DNA of 64,000 nucleotides from CALUVN01 sp944323595 (GTDB taxonomy: Bacteria; Cyanobacteriota; Vampirovibrionia; Gastranaerophilales; Gastranaerophilaceae). Both the position numbers and the translations under genes were made by a program. The stretch is from the NCBI GenBank assembly GCA_963931255.1, contig OZ006972.1, forward strand, positions 124,001 through 188,000, given 5' to 3'. Positions 17,976-26,732 of this stretch are shown here, one piece after another. How positions within the stretch are numbered: the stretch's first letter is position 1; each line of letters opens with the position of its first letter. The notes under the pieces were generated by a model. It made no database searches, was not told the origin of the DNA, and worked only from the letters and a program-made list of their open reading frames with translations.

Positions 17976-18758
17976 TTACTTATCCTGCGGCTTTTGAAAA
18001 AATTTTTTAAGCTCCTCGGACATACTAACACTCTGGAGGGTTAAATGGTATTTACGCAAAAGTGCAATTTTTTCCTGTTCTTCCAATAAATCTCTGCGCT
18101 TAACAATTTTTTTGTGTTCGGGCTGCGAATCCTGCGATTTACCTGAAGCTTTATTCATATATTTTGTTATGATATCGTCAATATCATAACCGCCAACACC
18201 CAGCTGCGAAGCAACTTCTGAAACTTTCGCACCCTGCGGTAGTTTGTATAACCAGTTAACAGTCAAAACGTCGCCCTCTGAAACCCTGTTTACACCTTTC
18301 TGGTGCGGGGTGTACATAATATCTGATTTATAAGGACTGTGCCCCAAACCGATTGCATGTCCGATTTCATGCAATATAGTGTGGTAAACCTCTCCCTCGT
18401 CCATGTAATCACTGTGAATAATTCCGTCTGTCAACCCGATAGAAACTTCTGCACTGTAAAGACGCTGCGCTGCATCAAACTGAAAATAACAATGACCGAG
18501 AGCTTTTCTCTCAACACGTTTCCAATCTACATTAATATTTGATTCAAGAAGAGTCCCGACCAGAGTAAAAGACACTCTGCCCTTTGTTGCAGCCTGCCAC
18601 TCATCAAGAGCACGTTTCACCAGCCCTCTGTATTTGTAATCCTCCCCCTGTTTTGAATAAAACTTCATAGGTGCAACATAAACCTTTAAGGGCATCATTG
18701 TCCAGCGCATTATGCGCCCGTTTCTTAAAGATTCTTGTACATAAGTTTTCTTATTCAT
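17976..18758 (-). CDS. Matrixin-like zinc metalloprotease
   Basis: A 260-residue protease-like protein. The zinc site HEIGHAIGLGH (about residue 151 counted from the chosen start) has the HExxHxxGxxH metzincin form. It is followed by a Met-turn (SDIMYTP), which matches matrixins (peptidase family M10A). The region before it (FYSKQGEDYKYRGLVKRALDEW) matches the start of a matrixin catalytic domain. The C-terminal 80 residues are charged and probably helical. No clear signal peptide is seen from the ATG at 18758; an earlier ATG at 18803 overlaps the SD of the divergent gene and is unlikely. The substrate is unknown. Confidence 0.8.
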   Translation of the reverse strand: MNKKTYVQESLRNGRIMRWTMMPLKVYVAPMKFYSKQGEDYKYRGLVKRALDEWQAATKGRVSFTLVGTLLESNINVDWKRVERKALGHCYFQFDAAQRLYSAEVSIGLTDGIIHSDYMDEGEVYHTILHEIGHAIGLGHSPYKSDIMYTPHQKGVNRVSEGDVLTVNWLYKLPQGAKVSEVASQLGVGGYDIDDIITKYMNKASGKSQDSQPEHKKIVKRRDLLEEQEKIALLRKYHLTLQSVSMSEELKKFFQKPQDK

Positions 18759-18809
18759 ATTTTTATTGTATAATAAAAAACGCAAAAAGACTAAGGAGGA
18801 CATTTAAGA

Positions 18810-19142
18810 ATGAATATCATGCAAATGATGCAGCAGGCACAAAACATACAAAAAAAATTAAAAAAAACACAGGAAGAACTTGCTAATCTGGAAATCTCAG
18901 GAGAATCTGCAGGCGGTTCAGTAAAAGTTATCTGTGACGGTCTTGGGAAATTCAAATCCATTAAACTTTCTCCGGAAGCTATCAATCCTGAAAATCCTGC
19001 ATCAGTTGATTCTGAAACAGTAGAAATGATGGAAGATATTATCGCTGCTGCAATCCAACAGGCTAGCGACAAAGCTGCAGCTCAAATGGAAGAAAAAATG
19101 AAAGCTGCGACAGGCGGTATTAACATTCCGGGATTATTCTAA
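18810..19142 (+). CDS. ybaB: YbaB/EbfC-family nucleoid-associated protein
   Basis: A 110-residue DNA-binding protein of the YbaB/EbfC family, which coats the nucleoid and is often encoded with recR. Features are a coiled-coil N-terminus (MQQAQNIQKKLKKTQEELAN), the core SAGGSVKVICDGLGKFKSIKLSPEAI and the C-terminus GGINIPGLF. A strong SD (GGAGGA) precedes the ATG. It ends 2 bp before recR, the classic ybaB-recR order. Confidence 0.94.
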   Translation: MNIMQMMQQAQNIQKKLKKTQEELANLEISGESAGGSVKVICDGLGKFKSIKLSPEAINPENPASVDSETVEMMEDIIAAAIQQASDKAAAQMEEKMKAATGGINIPGLF

Positions 19143-19144
19143 TA

Positions 19145-19741
19145 ATGATTTATCCTAAATCAATTGCAACATTAATCGAGCATTTTCAAAAATTTCCGTC
19201 AGTCGGACCAAAATCCGCACAAAGAATGGCATTCTATTTACTTAGAATGCCGGAGACTGAAGTTCAAAAATTTGCTCAGGCAATAATTGACGCTAAAGCA
19301 AACACCCGCACCTGCGAGGTTTGCTTTAATTTGTCGTCAACCAGCCCGTGTGAAATCTGCCAGTCTACAAAACGCGACCGCTCAACAATATGCGTTGTAG
19401 CAGAAACCAAAGATTTGATTGCTATTGAAAAAACAAACGAATATAAGGGGCTTTATCATGTTCTGCAAGGTCTGATTTCGCCAATGGACGGAATAGGGGC
19501 TGATGATATAAGAATTAAGGAACTTTTAACGCGGCTTACATCTGAAGAAGTTCAGGAAGTAATCCTTGCGCTGAGCCCGTCAGTCGAGGGAGAAGCAACA
19601 AGTCTTTACCTTACTAAACTAATAAAACCTTTCGGGATAAAAATTTCCAGAATTGCATTCGGTTTGCCTGTAGGAGCAGATCTGGAATATGCGGATGAAA
19701 TAACTATTGCAAAAGCGCTTGAAGGACGCCGTGAAATTTAA
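19145..19741 (+). CDS. recR: Recombination mediator protein RecR
   Basis: RecR works with RecO in gap repair by RecA. The 198-residue protein has the helix-hairpin-helix KFPSVGPKSAQRMAFYLL, the zinc finger CEVCFNLSSTSPCEICQS (residues 57-74), a Toprim domain (ICVVAETKDLIAIEKT, with SPSVEGEATSLYL) and the C-terminal RIAFGLPVGADLEYADE. Length and order are standard. Its stop overlaps the convergent hypothetical gene by 4 bp. Confidence 0.95.
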   Translation: MIYPKSIATLIEHFQKFPSVGPKSAQRMAFYLLRMPETEVQKFAQAIIDAKANTRTCEVCFNLSSTSPCEICQSTKRDRSTICVVAETKDLIAIEKTNEYKGLYHVLQGLISPMDGIGADDIRIKELLTRLTSEEVQEVILALSPSVEGEATSLYLTKLIKPFGIKISRIAFGLPVGADLEYADEITIAKALEGRREI

Positions 19742-20031
19742 GGATTAGAAAATCCGTGAAATTTTATTCTATTTATAATTTTCTTTCGTAAACTGCTGCT
19801 ATTAGGATAAAGCTCATTGACCTTTTCATCATATGACTTTTTTAAGGCAGTAAGCTCGGGATCTCTTTTTATTAAATTTTTCTTTCTATAATCTGTAATA
19901 AACTCGGCAGCTGCGAGTTTTAATTTCAACATAAAAGGATTCTGCTCTTTATAAGGTTTCATTACGCAGCCTAATAAGCTTCGCATACGGAGTATCCGAT
20001 GCAGATACTCCGCCTGTGCAGGAGCATCCAT
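19738..20031 (-). CDS. Hypothetical protein (97 aa)
   Basis: Not recognised. A basic, helical protein (LRMRSLLGCVMKPYKEQN, AAAEFITDYRKKNLIKRDPE, SLRKKIINRIKF). Its stop overlaps the recR stop tail to tail by 4 bp. There is no signal peptide or membrane segment. Reading-frame composition is plausible for this genome, but the gene is short and without support from neighbours. Confidence 0.5.
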   Translation of the reverse strand: MDAPAQAEYLHRILRMRSLLGCVMKPYKEQNPFMLKLKLAAAEFITDYRKKNLIKRDPELTALKKSYDEKVNELYPNSSSLRKKIINRIKFHGFSNP

Positions 20032-20195
20032 TGCTTCTGTATAAAAATTCTTTAAATACGATTTAACATTAAATCTCGTAAAATAATAATTTTGACACTA
20101 TATGAAAAATTTGTTACATTCTGCAGTTAGGGGGGATTATCTATTTAACAAGCTGACCGATTGCATTAATTTAAGAATTAAGTTAATATCATTCT

Positions 20196-21158
20196 ATGGT
20201 TGAAAATCTGGTAAAAATTAAAAATCTGGTTGTTGAGTACAATACAAGCAAAGGAATTTTAGGCAAAAAAGAAACCATCCATGCTGTAAACGGAGTGTCG
20301 CTTGATATAAAGAGAGGAGAAATTCTTGCGATTGCGGGCGAATCAGGCTGCGGCAAATCAACACTTGCAAGAGCGATAATAAAACTTGAAGATGCAAAAT
20401 CAGGTGAAATTGATTTTGAGGGCAAAAATATTCTCACTATGGATAAAAAGGAACTGAAAAACTTCCGCACTAAAGCCCAGATGATTTTTCAGAACCCGTA
20501 TTCAAGCCTCAACCCTAAAATGAAAATTATTGATACACTGCGGGAACCTCTGAAAATAAATACGGATTACAAAAACGATATAATCGACGGGATTGTCTTA
20601 GAGAAAGCTGAAAAGACAGGATTAACTGCAGAAGCACTTAACAGATTTCCGCATGAATTTTCTGGCGGACAGCGTCAGAGAATCGCAATTGCGCGTGCAC
20701 TTGTTTTAAACCCTGAGTTTATTCTTGCAGACGAACCTGTCAGCGCGCTTGATGTAAGTATTCAGGCACAGATTATAAATCTTTTAAAAGATTTAAAAGA
20801 AACATTTAACCTGACATTCCTTTTGATTACGCATGATATGAGCGTGATTAAATACTTAGCAGACAGGGTTGCAATTATGTACCTTGGAGAAATTGTTGAA
20901 ATCGGCACAACAGAAGAACTGTTTTCAGCGCCGAAGCATCCTTACACAAAAGCGCTCTTGAGTTCCGTGCCGCAGCTTACCGGTAAAAAAGAAGAAATTA
21001 TCCTGCAAGGTGATCTGCCATCGCCAGCGAATCTTCCAACAGGCTGCAAGTTCCACACAAGATGTCAGTACTGTATGGATATCTGTAAAACTGTTCCGTC
21101 GGAGAGCACTCAAATTTCAGATACTCATTCAGTCAGATGCCACCTCTATAACAAGTAA
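20196..21158 (+). CDS. Oligopeptide/dipeptide ABC transporter ATP-binding protein (OppF-like)
   Basis: The ATPase of a peptide or nickel type importer. The 320-residue protein has Walker A GESGCGKST (about residue 45), Q-loop MIFQNPYSSLNPK, signature FSGGQRQRIAIARAL, Walker B FILADEPVSALD and H-loop ITHD. The C-terminal oligopeptide-transporter extension carries the Cys cluster CKFHTRCQYCMDIC. No permease, substrate-binding protein or OppD partner is nearby, so it is an orphan subunit in this region. Confidence 0.9.
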   Translation: MVENLVKIKNLVVEYNTSKGILGKKETIHAVNGVSLDIKRGEILAIAGESGCGKSTLARAIIKLEDAKSGEIDFEGKNILTMDKKELKNFRTKAQMIFQNPYSSLNPKMKIIDTLREPLKINTDYKNDIIDGIVLEKAEKTGLTAEALNRFPHEFSGGQRQRIAIARALVLNPEFILADEPVSALDVSIQAQIINLLKDLKETFNLTFLLITHDMSVIKYLADRVAIMYLGEIVEIGTTEELFSAPKHPYTKALLSSVPQLTGKKEEIILQGDLPSPANLPTGCKFHTRCQYCMDICKTVPSESTQISDTHSVRCHLYNK

Positions 21159-21353
21159 AAATTATAAATAGGGTTTCTAATGCAAAGAAAGTCTTATACA
21201 ACTTGTCTGACAGTTTGTACAAAAATTTTACCCGAACAAAATAACCAGAATAAAAAATAAGAAAAATTTTAAACAATTTGAAAATTGCTTGAACTTTTTT
21301 TATACAGGAACAATAATCCCGTGACGAGGGAAAAATTTCCTGATAGCAGAAAC

Positions 21354-22289
21354 TTAAATGTTACCTGTTGAACTGTTTTTGTCATCTTCAAGTTGTTTTA
21401 TATCAATGTGGTCGCCATCTTCCGCGTAGGCATTGTTAATATCCGGAATATCAATTTCAACATTGACATCAGCATCAACCATTTCAATATCACCTTTAGG
21501 GAATTCTCTGACCTTGCCGTCTTCCATTTTAACGGCAACTTTGCCGCTCAGGAATTGAAGATAATAAACTTTCCCCAGTCCGTCAGGCGTCATCACAGAA
21601 GAACCTACAGGCGGCATGCCTTTTGCCGCATCTATATAGTTTGAATATTCATAAGTTAAGCAGCACAAAAGACGTCCGCAGGTACCGGAAATTTTTCCGG
21701 GTGCAATCGGCATCCCCTGATCTTTAGCTAATTTTACATTGATTGTAGCAAATTTTCTCAAAAAACTTGAACAACAGAACGGTCTGCCGCAAACACCTGT
21801 GCCCTCAAGAATTGAGGTTTCGTCTCGGACTCCGATATGCCGCAAATCAATTCTTACCCGTGTAAACACCTGGGTCAAATCTTTCAACAAAGCTCGAAAG
21901 TCTACTCTTTCCGGAGCCGTATAATAAAAAGTTATTTTTCTTTTATCAAATGTAATACGGCATTGAACAAGATTCATAGTTAACTTGTGCTGTTTCACAA
22001 GCGCCTGACATTTGAAAAATGATTCAACTTCTTCTTTTTTAATATCATCCAGAATTTGTAAGTCACGCTGGGACATAACACGAATAAACGGAAAAGGCTC
22101 CGGTTTTAAATCACTGTTATCCCAGATAGCTGCAATCTGAGAATTTACAGTAAAGACTTTTAAGGCTTCTTCGCCCTTTTCTGTACGCACAAGAATCATC
22201 TGCCCGTCTTCGACCGAAACATTATCAGGAATTATCACAGGGTAATAAGTATTTTTCAAATATCTAACAGCATATTTTTTTTCGGTCAT
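21354..22289 (-). CDS. ricT: PSP1-domain protein, RicT (YaaT) family
   Basis: RicT is part of a complex that, in Bacillus, supports RNase Y-dependent mRNA maturation; the family also coordinates Fe-S clusters. The 311-residue protein has the PSP1 core with the conserved Cys groups CGRPFCC (about residue 168) and CGRLLCCLTYEY, followed by GMPPVGSSVMTPDGLGKV. The C-terminal 60 residues are acidic. Its ATG overlaps the gpsA stop (TAATG), so it is translationally coupled to gpsA. Confidence 0.88.
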   Translation of the reverse strand: MTEKKYAVRYLKNTYYPVIIPDNVSVEDGQMILVRTEKGEEALKVFTVNSQIAAIWDNSDLKPEPFPFIRVMSQRDLQILDDIKKEEVESFFKCQALVKQHKLTMNLVQCRITFDKRKITFYYTAPERVDFRALLKDLTQVFTRVRIDLRHIGVRDETSILEGTGVCGRPFCCSSFLRKFATINVKLAKDQGMPIAPGKISGTCGRLLCCLTYEYSNYIDAAKGMPPVGSSVMTPDGLGKVYYLQFLSGKVAVKMEDGKVREFPKGDIEMVDADVNVEIDIPDINNAYAEDGDHIDIKQLEDDKNSSTGNI

Positions 22290-23290
22290 TACACGTATCT
22301 TTCTTCTTCTTTCAACTTACGGTTCATTAATTTATCCAGAAGTTCTTTTGGAGTAATATCCGTATAAACCGCTTCGTAAATTGCATTAGAAACCGGCACA
22401 TCTATATCAAGTTTTTTTGCAAGTTCGCATATTGCTTTAGATGTTTTTACTCCCTCTGCAACAGAACCCAATTCTTTTAAAATATCATCAATTTTTTTGC
22501 CCTGTCCAAGCATAGAACCAACAGTGTAATTTCTTGACATCGGACTTGAGCAGGTAGCTATTAAATCACCCATGCCTGAAAGCCCGTATAATGTAGATGG
22601 ATTTGCGCCAAGATTAATACTTACACGAACAATTTCAGCCATCCCGCGAGTCAGAAGAGTGCCCGTACAGTTATCACCTAAATTCATCGCGTGAGCAAAA
22701 CCAGATGCAATAGCGATTACGTTTTTTAAACTGCCGCCAAGTTCAACACCTATAACATCCGAATTTGTATAGAGTCTGAAACGTCCAGGTACATTACAAT
22801 GTTTTTGAACAAATTCAGCAATCTTCATATCATCAGATGCAACTGATGCCGCTGTAGGTTTGCCCTGCAAAACTTCCTTTGCAAGAGTAGGACCTGATAA
22901 AATAGCAAGTTTTTGTTCAGGAAGAACTTCTTTTATAACCTCAGACATTCTCATCAAAGACGGAAGTTCAATGCCTTTTGAAGCATTAACAAAAATTTGC
23001 TCAGGCTTTATACCGGATTTTTTCAGATTTTCACAAACATCGCGTGTACCTGACGTTGCAACTACATTCAAAATAATATCAGCATCTTTGATAGCAGATG
23101 TAAGATCAGAAGTAACCTCTACTTTGTCTGCAAGTTGAACTTCAAGAGGTTTTGAGGTATGTTTGTTTTTTAACAAATCCTCTGATAAGTCCTGTGCACG
23201 CCCCCAAACCGTCACCTGTTCAAAATTATCTGTCAAAAGCCAGGCAAGTGTTAATCCCCAGCATCCTGCACCTATTACTGTTAATTTCAT
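22289..23290 (-). CDS. gpsA: Glycerol-3-phosphate dehydrogenase [NAD(P)+]
   Basis: Reduces dihydroxyacetone phosphate to sn-glycerol-3-phosphate for phospholipid synthesis. From the ATG at 23290 it has 333 residues, the usual length: VIGAGCWGLTLAWLL (dinucleotide fold; the middle residue of the usual GAGxWG is C), ILSGPTLAKEVLQGKPT, ELGGSLKNVIAIASG with the catalytic Lys, and GLSGMGDLIATCSSPMSRN. A longer reading from 23350 would overlap murQ and is less likely. Order on the strand: murQ, gpsA, ricT. Confidence 0.95.
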   Translation of the reverse strand: MKLTVIGAGCWGLTLAWLLTDNFEQVTVWGRAQDLSEDLLKNKHTSKPLEVQLADKVEVTSDLTSAIKDADIILNVVATSGTRDVCENLKKSGIKPEQIFVNASKGIELPSLMRMSEVIKEVLPEQKLAILSGPTLAKEVLQGKPTAASVASDDMKIAEFVQKHCNVPGRFRLYTNSDVIGVELGGSLKNVIAIASGFAHAMNLGDNCTGTLLTRGMAEIVRVSINLGANPSTLYGLSGMGDLIATCSSPMSRNYTVGSMLGQGKKIDDILKELGSVAEGVKTSKAICELAKKLDIDVPVSNAIYEAVYTDITPKELLDKLMNRKLKEEERYV

Positions 23291-23342
23291 ATTTACTCTT
23301 TCCCTTATATATAAATATTTTACAATAATGCTGACAGTTTGT

Positions 23343-24233
23343 CTACACAAGTTCTTTAGTCAGAAGTTTTCTTAAGACACCGCAGTGTTTTTTAAGTTCA
23401 AGCCTTGCTTCATCCGGTGAAACTTTTCTCAAAATCATTACAATTGCAGTTTTAATTTCCCAATTGCAATCAAGAAGAGCCGCCAGAGCATCACTGTGAG
23501 TTACCCCTGCTATTTGCGCAACAATTCTTATTGCTCTGTCTTTTAATTTTTCGTTTGAAGCTTTCAAATCTATCATAAAATTTTGATAGGTTTTACCGAT
23601 TTTAATCATAGCTCCTGTTGTCAGCATATTCAAAACCATTTTCTGAGCAGAGCCTGCCTTTAAACGGCTTGACCCAGCAATAACTTCAGGACCTACTTCA
23701 ACACAGATAGTAAGCCCCGCATCTTCAGCAATAAGAGCTTTTGAATTGCATGTCAGCGCAATTGTTTTAGCATTAACACTATCAGCCTGCTGCAAAACAC
23801 CAAGAAGATATTTAGGATTACCGCTGGCAGAAATTGCTACCGCAACATCTTTATCCGTCAAAACTTCCGCATCTTTTTTGCCGGCTTCAAAATCATCCTC
23901 TGCTCCCTCTACCGCAATCCTGAAAGCTTTATCGCCGCCTGCCATAATTCCCTGTACCATATCAGGGCTTACGCTGAATGTCGGCGGGCATTCTGATGCG
24001 TCAAGGATTCCGAGACGTCCGGAAGTCCCCGCACCAAAATAGTATAATTTACCGCCCTTTAAAAACTGTTTTGCTATAATATCAATAGCCTGAGCAATGT
24101 GCTCGCATTCATCTTCAACCGCAAGCGCAACTATTTTGTCTTCCTCGTTCATCTTTTTGACCATTTCAATGGTTGGCAGAATATCAATGTCCTTTGTGTT
24201 TTCATTACGGTATTCCGTCATCACTTCACTCAT
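23343..24233 (-). CDS. murQ: N-acetylmuramic acid 6-phosphate etherase
   Basis: Cleaves the lactyl ether of MurNAc-6-phosphate to give GlcNAc-6-phosphate during peptidoglycan recycling. The 296-residue SIS protein has YFGAGTSGRLGILDASECPPTFS (about residue 68), the second half VAISASGNPKYL, and VEVGPEVIAGSSRLKAGSAQKMVLNML. Length and motifs are typical. The partners anmK and nagZ are not in the window. Confidence 0.94.
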   Translation of the reverse strand: MSEVMTEYRNENTKDIDILPTIEMVKKMNEEDKIVALAVEDECEHIAQAIDIIAKQFLKGGKLYYFGAGTSGRLGILDASECPPTFSVSPDMVQGIMAGGDKAFRIAVEGAEDDFEAGKKDAEVLTDKDVAVAISASGNPKYLLGVLQQADSVNAKTIALTCNSKALIAEDAGLTICVEVGPEVIAGSSRLKAGSAQKMVLNMLTTGAMIKIGKTYQNFMIDLKASNEKLKDRAIRIVAQIAGVTHSDALAALLDCNWEIKTAIVMILRKVSPDEARLELKKHCGVLRKLLTKELV

Positions 24234-24266
24234 ACGCAGACCCCCTAAACTGATAAAATATAAACA

Positions 24267-24731
24267 CTATATAGTTTTGAACAGGTTAACCATTTCAATT
24301 GCGGTTTTAGCAGCATCAGCACCTTTATTGCCTGCTTTTGTACCGGCTCTTTCAATAGCTTGTTCTATATTGTCTGTGGTTAAGACTCCAAATATTACAG
24401 GAACACCTGTTTGAAGACTTACATTAGCAACACCCTTTGAAACTTCCGCACTAACATAGTCAAAATGAGGTGTTGACCCTTTAATTACAGCACCAAGTGT
24501 AATTATAGCACTGTATTTATTTGTTTTAGCAAATTTTTGTGCAGCAAGAGGAATTTCAAAAGCTCCGGGGACTTTTGCCACTTCAATATTTTCATCAGAA
24601 ACACCGTGGCGTTTCAGTGTATCTATAGCTCCGGACAACAGTTTTTCTCCGATAAAATCATTAAATCTTGAAATAATAATACAAAATTTTTCATTTTGCT
24701 GTGTTGTAAGTTGTCCTTCGTAAATTTTCAT
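24267..24731 (-). CDS. ribH: 6,7-dimethyl-8-ribityllumazine synthase
   Basis: The penultimate step of riboflavin synthesis. The 154-residue protein has SRFNDFIGEKLLSGA at the N-terminus, VPGAFEIPLAAQKFA (about residue 55) and LGAVIKGSTPHFDYVSAEVSKGV with the catalytic His region. The remaining rib genes are elsewhere. The 85 bp upstream is too short for an FMN riboswitch and shows none. Confidence 0.95.
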   Translation of the reverse strand: MKIYEGQLTTQQNEKFCIIISRFNDFIGEKLLSGAIDTLKRHGVSDENIEVAKVPGAFEIPLAAQKFAKTNKYSAIITLGAVIKGSTPHFDYVSAEVSKGVANVSLQTGVPVIFGVLTTDNIEQAIERAGTKAGNKGADAAKTAIEMVNLFKTI

Positions 24732-24816
24732 CTTTCTGCTCCTTTTTGTATATAAATTATACGATATTCAAGGCTTTTTTACAAGTCATTAGTAAAGATT
24801 TATAAAAACTCAAAAA

Positions 24817-25270
24817 CCTCACCCTAACCCTCTCCTTATAAAGGAGAGGGTGCATTATTTACAAATATGTTATAATCCAATTTATGGATAACAAATATAT
24901 TACAGCAAAAGTTTTAAGAAAAAATATGACCCCGCAGGAATATAAACTATGGGATTTATTAAAAAATCGTCAATTAAACGGAATAAAATTTGTCAGACAA
25001 TATCCAATTGGTCCTTATATAGTTGATTTTGCCAGCAGAAGAGAGCATATTGTAATAGAGTTAGATGGCGGACAGCATAACAGCCCTGAAAATATATCTT
25101 ATGATAACATCAGGACTGAATATCTAATATCACAAGGCTACAAAGTTATCAGATTCTGGAATAACGAAATTGATAATAATATTGATGGCGTTTATTTAAA
25201 ACTTTTAGAATTATTAAATAACAAGTAATAGATTCTCCCTCTCCGTTATAAGGAGAGGGGTGGGGTGAGG
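24817..25270. mobile_element. Candidate mini mobile element: DUF559 gene between 34-bp inverted repeats
   Basis: The left end (24817-24850) and right end (25237-25270, inverted) match at 31 of 34 bases and read CCTCACCC... toward the inside. Each end contains its own hairpin; on the left it is a perfect 10-bp stem, CCCTCTCCTT / AAGGAGAGGG. The 454-bp unit contains a single gene, and no target-site duplication is obvious. Related end sequences recur at 43.4-43.8 kb and 56.0 kb. Calling it mobile is inference. Confidence 0.6.
24884..25228 (+). CDS. DUF559 endonuclease-like protein
   Basis: A 114-residue protein of the DUF559 group, related to the Vsr/very-short-patch-repair and PD-(D/E)xK nuclease fold. 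The core is FVRQYPIGPYIVDFASRR with the probable metal-binding D, then HIVIELDGGQH (E-x-D...QH) at about residues 58-66, and a C-terminal strand YKVIRFWNNEI. It fills nearly the whole space between two inverted repeats. The -10-like TATAAT is at 24871, just inside the left repeat. Cleavage specificity and role are unknown. Confidence 0.85.
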   Translation: MDNKYITAKVLRKNMTPQEYKLWDLLKNRQLNGIKFVRQYPIGPYIVDFASRREHIVIELDGGQHNSPENISYDNIRTEYLISQGYKVIRFWNNEIDNNIDGVYLKLLELLNNK

Positions 25271-25413
25271 TCGCAAAATTATTTTATTAAAATCAGGATT
25301 GAAATTAAGATTAGTTTACATTGTTATATAAAATAGCAATAAATGGATTACAAATGTTTTATAAAAATTATAGGGATATTAATCATCTGTAAAAAGTTAT
25401 AGGAGAAAATTTT

Positions 25414-25905
25414 ATGGGGAACTTATTAGGTTCATTACGCAAAATTTGCACTGCCATTATGAAAGGTTACGGCAAACAAATAGGTCGTACATCTAAAAGC
25501 GGTTTAATCTGTTTTGAAAAAAATTTTAAAGGAGGTAAACAATATACTCTTATTGAGGAGAAATCCGGAAAACTTGTTCGTCAAAAAAACATTTTCAAAG
25601 ACGGGAAAAATTACCAGTATCATACAACAGTTGATAACAAGGGTAATGTAATAAGTACAGGCACAATTGCCAGAGAACAGGCAGGATTCGGACCTGCATC
25701 CCGTAATCAAGGCGCCTATAAAGTAAGAACCATACATGAAGATTATAACAGATACGGACAGGTTACAAACCACAGGGATGTTACATTTACGCCAAGCGTA
25801 GCAGAAACAAAAGCGACTGTATTTTCAAATATAAACGGTACGTTATCTAAAACTTATATCAATACTGCAAATAACAAAAAATTTACAATTACCTGTGTAG
25901 AATAA
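25414..25905 (+). CDS. Hypothetical protein (163 aa)
   Basis: Not recognised. It has a strong SD (AGGAG) and no signal peptide or clear membrane segment. The middle is beta-rich and repetitive in style (KQYTLIEEKSGKLVRQKNIF, then YQYHTTVDNKGNVISTG and VRTIHEDYNRYGQVTNHRDV), reminiscent of short strand-turn repeats. It stands alone between the DUF559 unit and a strong hairpin. Confidence 0.65.
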   Translation: MGNLLGSLRKICTAIMKGYGKQIGRTSKSGLICFEKNFKGGKQYTLIEEKSGKLVRQKNIFKDGKNYQYHTTVDNKGNVISTGTIAREQAGFGPASRNQGAYKVRTIHEDYNRYGQVTNHRDVTFTPSVAETKATVFSNINGTLSKTYINTANNKKFTITCVE

Positions 25906-25927
25906 TTAAAGTCAAAAAAAAATACAC

Positions 25928-26019
25928 TAAAAAAGAAATAAGGAATGTTATTTGATGGCGATAACGCGAGCGGCAGCGAGACGCGTGTTCCGAAAATAAT
26001 TTTCCTTATTTCTTTTTTA
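25928..26019. repeat. Long inverted repeat with a GC-rich centre
   Basis: The 18-bp arms are perfect (25928-25945 and 26002-26019; TAAAAAAGAAATAAGGAA and complement), and the pairing extends imperfectly inwards. The loop is GC-rich and has an internal ACGCG / CGCGT stem. It lies between convergent genes and may act as a bidirectional terminator, but it is far larger than needed for that and could be a MITE-like insertion. Confidence 0.65.
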
Positions 26020-26021
26020 CA

Positions 26022-26732
26022 CTATAACAACTTCATCACAAACGGAGCAAAAATTTTATAGTAAATATATAGTGAAGCTAAAATTAAAAGCACACCGCTT
26101 ATTTTTAAAAGCATATCTGAAAACTTGTAAAACCCTTTCCAGTTTTTCAAACGGGAGGTTAAAAATCCTGCAAGTATCAAAATCAATCCCTGCCCTATTG
26201 CAAATAGAAAAAGCATTATTACGGCCTGTGCAAGGCTTGCAGATAATGAAGCAAATGCCATTATTGCCGCAAGAATAGGGGTTGAACACGGGGTGCCCGC
26301 TAATGCAAAAACAGCACCCAGAAGTATTGGATATAAATAAATACTTTGAGCTTTATTTTGCGGAATTTCTTTTATTATAACAGGAAGTTCAAAATCCAAA
26401 AAGCCTACAAGTTTCAAGCCCATAATCATTACTATAGCGGCAATAATTAATCCAAAATAACCGCCGGCAAAAGACACAAAAACTTTACCGGTCAATGCAC
26501 AAATTATGCCAATTATCGTAAAAACTATTGCAGTTCCCAGAACAAAAAATATCATCTGTAGTAATGTTCTGGAAGGTTTTTCTTTTGAATATCCGCCTAT
26601 ATACCCGATTATCATCGGGAGCATAGCCAGAGAACACGGTGACACCGAAGCTATAAGCCCCCCTAAAAATGACAACCAGAATAATAATATAATATTGCCC
26701 TGTGATGTGAATAATTCAACGTAGTTTTGCAT
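26022..26732 (-). CDS. ccdA: CcdA-type thiol:disulfide membrane protein
   Basis: Carries reducing equivalents from cytoplasmic thioredoxin across the membrane. The 236-residue protein has six predicted membrane segments. Two Cys-containing motifs are typical of CcdA/DsbD-beta: SPCSLAMLPMIIGYIGG (about residue 32) and GTPCSTPILAAIMAF (about residue 150). Its start overlaps the stop of the thioredoxin-like gene (26732), so the pair is translationally coupled and probably forms one redox relay. Confidence 0.9.
   Translation of the reverse strand: MQNYVELFTSQGNIILLFWLSFLGGLIASVSPCSLAMLPMIIGYIGGYSKEKPSRTLLQMIFFVLGTAIVFTIIGIICALTGKVFVSFAGGYFGLIIAAIVMIMGLKLVGFLDFELPVIIKEIPQNKAQSIYLYPILLGAVFALAGTPCSTPILAAIMAFASLSASLAQAVIMLFLFAIGQGLILILAGFLTSRLKNWKGFYKFSDMLLKISGVLLILASLYIYYKIFAPFVMKLL

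Noticed and set aside
18759..18803. Upstream start of the metalloprotease at 18803
   Set aside because: It lies on the SD of the divergent ybaB and adds a stretch not resembling a signal peptide.
24732..24816. Possible FMN riboswitch before ribH
   Set aside because: The space is too short and lacks the conserved FMN-aptamer segments.
24817..24850. Start of a CRISPR array, because of repeated CCTCACCC/CCCTCTCC hairpins in the window
   Set aside because: Copies are dispersed, inverted and without regular spacers; no cas gene is present.
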